NCBI RefSeq assembly: GCF_004363245.1
Contig: NZ_SNYV01000016.1
Location: forward strand, 186,001-250,000
DNA from: Sphingobacterium yanglingense
GTDB taxonomy: Bacteria; Bacteroidota; Bacteroidia; Sphingobacteriales; Sphingobacteriaceae
Length of the DNA stretch: 64,000 nt
Reading direction: 5' to 3'
Part shown: positions 61,551 to 64,000 of the stretch, piece after piece
Position numbering within the stretch: position 1 is the stretch's first letter
How the letters are laid out: every line of letters starts with the position of its first letter
The notes under the pieces: model-generated
Database searches by the model: none
Seen by the model: the letters and a program-made list of their open reading frames with translations, nothing else
What the model was told of the DNA's origin: nothing
Program-made: the position numbers and the translations under genes

Positions 61551-62330
61551 ATGAAAGCATGCACTCTTAAGTGTGGACTTTTGGGATTAGTCTTCACCTC
61601 ATTAACATTATCCCCAGCTCGAGGGCAAGAGCATTCCGAACGCCGCGAAAAAGACCTAGATATCAGTATCGGTATCAAAGATGAACCGAACAAAACCAAA
61701 TATCCCAGAACATTTGGCGGATTAACATTCACACGTATTGATTGGGGATTCTCTCGCATAATGGACGATGGGAAGTTCACCCTTTCGGAGGAGAACGACT
61801 TTCTAGCCTATAAAAAAGCGTCCAACTTTGGTTTTGATATCCTTCAATTTGGAGTCCGTCTCAATGACAACTTCAAAACCTACCTATCAGCGGGATTCGA
61901 ATGGAACTACTTACGTCTGAAGAAGAACATTCAATTGGAAGAAGATACACAATCGCTGTCCTATAAAGAGATAGACCCCAATGAGATTAACTACAGTAAG
62001 AACGTACTTACTTCAACCTACCTTAGGCTCCCTCTTTCTGTGGAATGGCGTAGTGCCCAGAACAGCAAAGGAGACCGCGTCAAAGTAGCTTTTGGTGCAA
62101 TGACGGGAATCTTACTAAAAGGTAGCCAAAGACTGAAAAGCAAAGAACAGGGAAAACAAACATTTAAGGACAACTTCAACCTCGCAAGCTTTCAATATGG
62201 ACCTTTTGTACGTGTAGGCTATGACTGCCTTGGTATTTTTGCTAAATACTATGTTAATGATGTCTTTGAAAATAGTCCTGATCAAAAAGGTTTAAATAAT
62301 TTCACCTTTGGGCTGACCCTAGGTTTTTAG
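61551..62330 (+). CDS. Outer membrane beta-barrel protein
   Basis: The 259-residue protein has a signal peptide (MKACTLKCGLLGLVFTSLTL then SPARG) and alternating strands such as FGFDILQFGVRLNDNFKTYL, FQYGPFVRVGYDCLGIFAKY and a C-terminal strand ending FTFGLTLGF with a terminal Phe, as outer membrane barrels have. It follows the anti-sigma-like gene after 4 nt, so the set may sense or respond to envelope state. It ends at a hairpin. Confidence 0.82.
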   Translation: MKACTLKCGLLGLVFTSLTLSPARGQEHSERREKDLDISIGIKDEPNKTKYPRTFGGLTFTRIDWGFSRIMDDGKFTLSEENDFLAYKKASNFGFDILQFGVRLNDNFKTYLSAGFEWNYLRLKKNIQLEEDTQSLSYKEIDPNEINYSKNVLTSTYLRLPLSVEWRSAQNSKGDRVKVAFGAMTGILLKGSQRLKSKEQGKQTFKDNFNLASFQYGPFVRVGYDCLGIFAKYYVNDVFENSPDQKGLNNFTFGLTLGF

Positions 62331-62358
62331 CCCTTAATCGAAAAATATCACTACTTTT

Positions 62359-62386
62359 ATGCCGAAATCACATTTCGGCATTTTTT
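62359..62386 (+). terminator. Hairpin with T-run directly before the ABC ATPase start codon
   Basis: TGCCGAAAT (62360-62368) pairs with ATTTCGGCA (62372-62380) and is followed by six T residues that run into the ATG at 62387. It looks like an intrinsic terminator of the sigma operon, but it leaves no room for a leader for the next gene. Confidence 0.8.
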
Positions 62387-63445
62387 ATGGCTCATTCTAA
62401 ATCTTCTTGTCAATATATTCCTTCTGATACACAAAAAACGGACGTCTCTCTAATTTATGGAAGAGATATCAGTAGCGTATTTGAAAGCAAAGAACGCGTG
62501 GTAGCAGTAGATCATGTCGATTTTGATATTGAACAGGGTAAAATAACAGCCATCATAGGCGAGTCTGGAAGTGGGAAAAGCACTTTATTAAAATTGATTT
62601 ATGGCTTACTCGAACCTTTTTCGGGAGAAGTACGGTATAAAGGCTGGCTGGTCCCCACACGCAAAGACAAGCTCATACCAGGCCATGACGCCATGAAACT
62701 GGTCTCTCAGGGTTTTGAAGATTTAAACCTATATGCAAAAGTTTGGGATAATATAGCTTCCCAATTGCCCAACACTAACCTAGACTACAAAAAGTCGAGA
62801 ACAGAAGAGATGTTGGTACGCTTAAAAATAAATCACCTTGCCCAACAGCGTGTTGCAGACCTCAGTGGGGGCGAACGTCAACGGGTGGCAATAGCACGCG
62901 CATTGATCAATGACCCCAAAGTATTATTAATGGATGAACCTTTCAATCAGGTAGATGCAGCCTTTAGAGACGACTTACAACAAGACATACGGCAAATTGT
63001 AGAAGAGCTAGGCCTTACGGTAATACTAGTCTCGCACGATCCAGCGGAAGTGTTAGCTATGGCCGACAGTCTAATCGTCATGAAAGCCGGTAAGATTGTA
63101 GACCTAGGTTCTCCAGAAACACTTTATTATACCCCGCAAAACCCATATACGGCACTCCTACTTGCAAAAAGCAATATACTCACCCCCGAACAAGCAGATA
63201 CAATAGGCTTAAAAACGACTCAATCTATTGCAGTGCACCAGGAGTGGATTGAAGTTACCGCATCTTCCGACAGTACATTACGGATAAAAAACATTCGATT
63301 CAGAGGATTCTACAAAGAATATGTAATAGGTGATGACAATCTATCAGTACATGCTATTGTAAACACAGCATCCCCGCTTCCGACAGGCACCAAGGTAAAA
63401 CTAGACATAAAGAAACATATTACCTTTACATCAACGAATCTATAG
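62387..63445 (+). CDS. ABC transporter ATPase with C-terminal TOBE-like extension
   Basis: The 352-residue protein has Walker A (AIIGESGSGKSTLLKL), signature (DLSGGERQRVAIARAL), Walker B (VLLMDEPFNQVDAAF) and switch His (LVSHDPAEV). A tail (about 265-352) resembles TOBE domains of PotA- or MalK-type importers. No permease or binding protein gene is in view. The first 20 residues are hydrophilic and not family-like. Confidence 0.87.
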   Translation: MAHSKSSCQYIPSDTQKTDVSLIYGRDISSVFESKERVVAVDHVDFDIEQGKITAIIGESGSGKSTLLKLIYGLLEPFSGEVRYKGWLVPTRKDKLIPGHDAMKLVSQGFEDLNLYAKVWDNIASQLPNTNLDYKKSRTEEMLVRLKINHLAQQRVADLSGGERQRVAIARALINDPKVLLMDEPFNQVDAAFRDDLQQDIRQIVEELGLTVILVSHDPAEVLAMADSLIVMKAGKIVDLGSPETLYYTPQNPYTALLLAKSNILTPEQADTIGLKTTQSIAVHQEWIEVTASSDSTLRIKNIRFRGFYKEYVIGDDNLSVHAIVNTASPLPTGTKVKLDIKKHITFTSTNL

Positions 63446-63446
63446 C

Positions 63447-64000
63447 TTAAGGCTGCCCCTCAAGCCACTGTAGCATATCAGCAAACCAATCGCCTTCTTG
63501 CTTTTTGTTGACCATACCAAATCCATGCCCCCCCACTTTATACTCGTATAAATGGTTTGGTATTTCAAAGCGAGTCAACGCTTCCTGATAGCGTAAACTA
63601 TTAGCTATCGGCACAGCCACGTCGTCTTCGGCATGAACAAGATAAGTTATCGGTGTATTCCTATTGACATTATTCTCATTAGAAAATCTGAACACATCAG
63701 CATCGTCAAAAACTGGCCCAATCAGGTGCTTCTTCGACCCTTGGTGCGTGACTCCTGCAGTCATTGTGATTACAGGATAGACTAAAACCGAAAAATCAGG
63801 CCTCAAATTCACTTCCTCCTTCGTTCCAATATAGGATGTATCAAAATGAGTCGATAACGTAGACGCTAAATGCCCCCCAGCCGAAAACCCTAAAACTCCG
63901 ACCTGAAGTACATCTATACCGTATGTGCCCCCATTTGATCGGATATGAGCAAGAGCTGTTTGTGCATCTTGTATCGGAGCAATCCGTTTGTCCAGCATCT
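63447..64000 (-). CDS. Alpha/beta hydrolase (esterase-like), 5' end beyond the window
   Basis: About 183 residues are visible: the nucleophile elbow GFSAGGHLAS (Ser), the acid Asp in HAEDDVAVP and the catalytic His in GGHGFG. The core matches BD-FAE/esterase-lipase-type enzymes, which hydrolyse acetyl or short acyl esters, often on plant polysaccharides. The frame continues past base 64000, so start and signal peptide are unknown. It converges on the ABC gene with 1 nt between. Confidence 0.85.
   Translation of the reverse strand, partial: MLDKRIAPIQDAQTALAHIRSNGGTYGIDVLQVGVLGFSAGGHLASTLSTHFDTSYIGTKEEVNLRPDFSVLVYPVITMTAGVTHQGSKKHLIGPVFDDADVFRFSNENNVNRNTPITYLVHAEDDVAVPIANSLRYQEALTRFEIPNHLYEYKVGGHGFGMVNKKQEGDWFADMLQWLEGQP

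Overview
The window is an AT-rich chromosomal segment of a Bacteroidota bacterium, most likely of the Sphingobacteriaceae or a relative (family level is inference). Supporting signs are a flexirubin-type pigment cluster, a PorX-type response regulator with a PglZ domain (type IX secretion control), an LpxC-FabZ fusion, RprX/RprY-like signalling genes, and promoters of the Bacteroidota form TTG-N18..22-TAnnTTTG. No rRNA, tRNA, CRISPR array, insertion sequence or phage gene was seen.

Layout. 1-5.6 kb: end of a sensor kinase with its regulator, then metE behind a SAM-I riboswitch, a 58-residue lipoprotein, a secreted protein and a QueD/PTPS-like enzyme. 5.6-13.6 kb: housekeeping genes (exonuclease III, cyclophilin, LMW phosphatase, HtrA/Deg protease, DapF, SNF2 helicase). 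13.6-45.1 kb: an aryl polyene plus dialkylresorcinol (flexirubin) locus, nearly all on the minus strand. 45.1-52 kb: sugar-isomerase-like protein, gltX, a sensor kinase operon, an MFS sugar transporter, 5-formyl-THF cyclo-ligase. 52-58 kb: efp and the lipid A operon (HD protein, lpxD, lpxC-fabZ, lpxA, ABC ATPase). 58-64 kb: porX, tsaE, an ECF sigma/anti-sigma-like/outer-membrane protein set, an ABC ATPase and a truncated esterase.

In the pigment locus an ammonia lyase would make the aryl acid starter, an AMP-dependent ligase would activate it, and two ACPs, several ketosynthases (one lacking the active-site Cys and resembling a chain length factor, one half-sized), an SDR ketoreductase and three hotdog dehydratases would build the polyene. 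DarA and DarB would make the dialkylresorcinol. A BtrH-like protein, an LpxL-like and a PlsC-like acyltransferase and an Ntn-type C45 lipoprotein are candidates for joining or anchoring the halves; an ABC-2 exporter, an MMPL protein and a LolA-like carrier for export; a flavin halogenase-like enzyme sits divergently at the head. The locus is split by an oppositely oriented BlaI/M56 (BlaR1-like) pair. That pair has two perfect operator palindromes on its promoter, seven tandem 23-residue repeats in the protease, and behind it a 17-unit array of a degenerate 21-nt repeat. Two further arrays of a degenerate octamer abut ketosynthase stop codons in the same locus. These regulatory and repeat structures are the least explained parts of the window.
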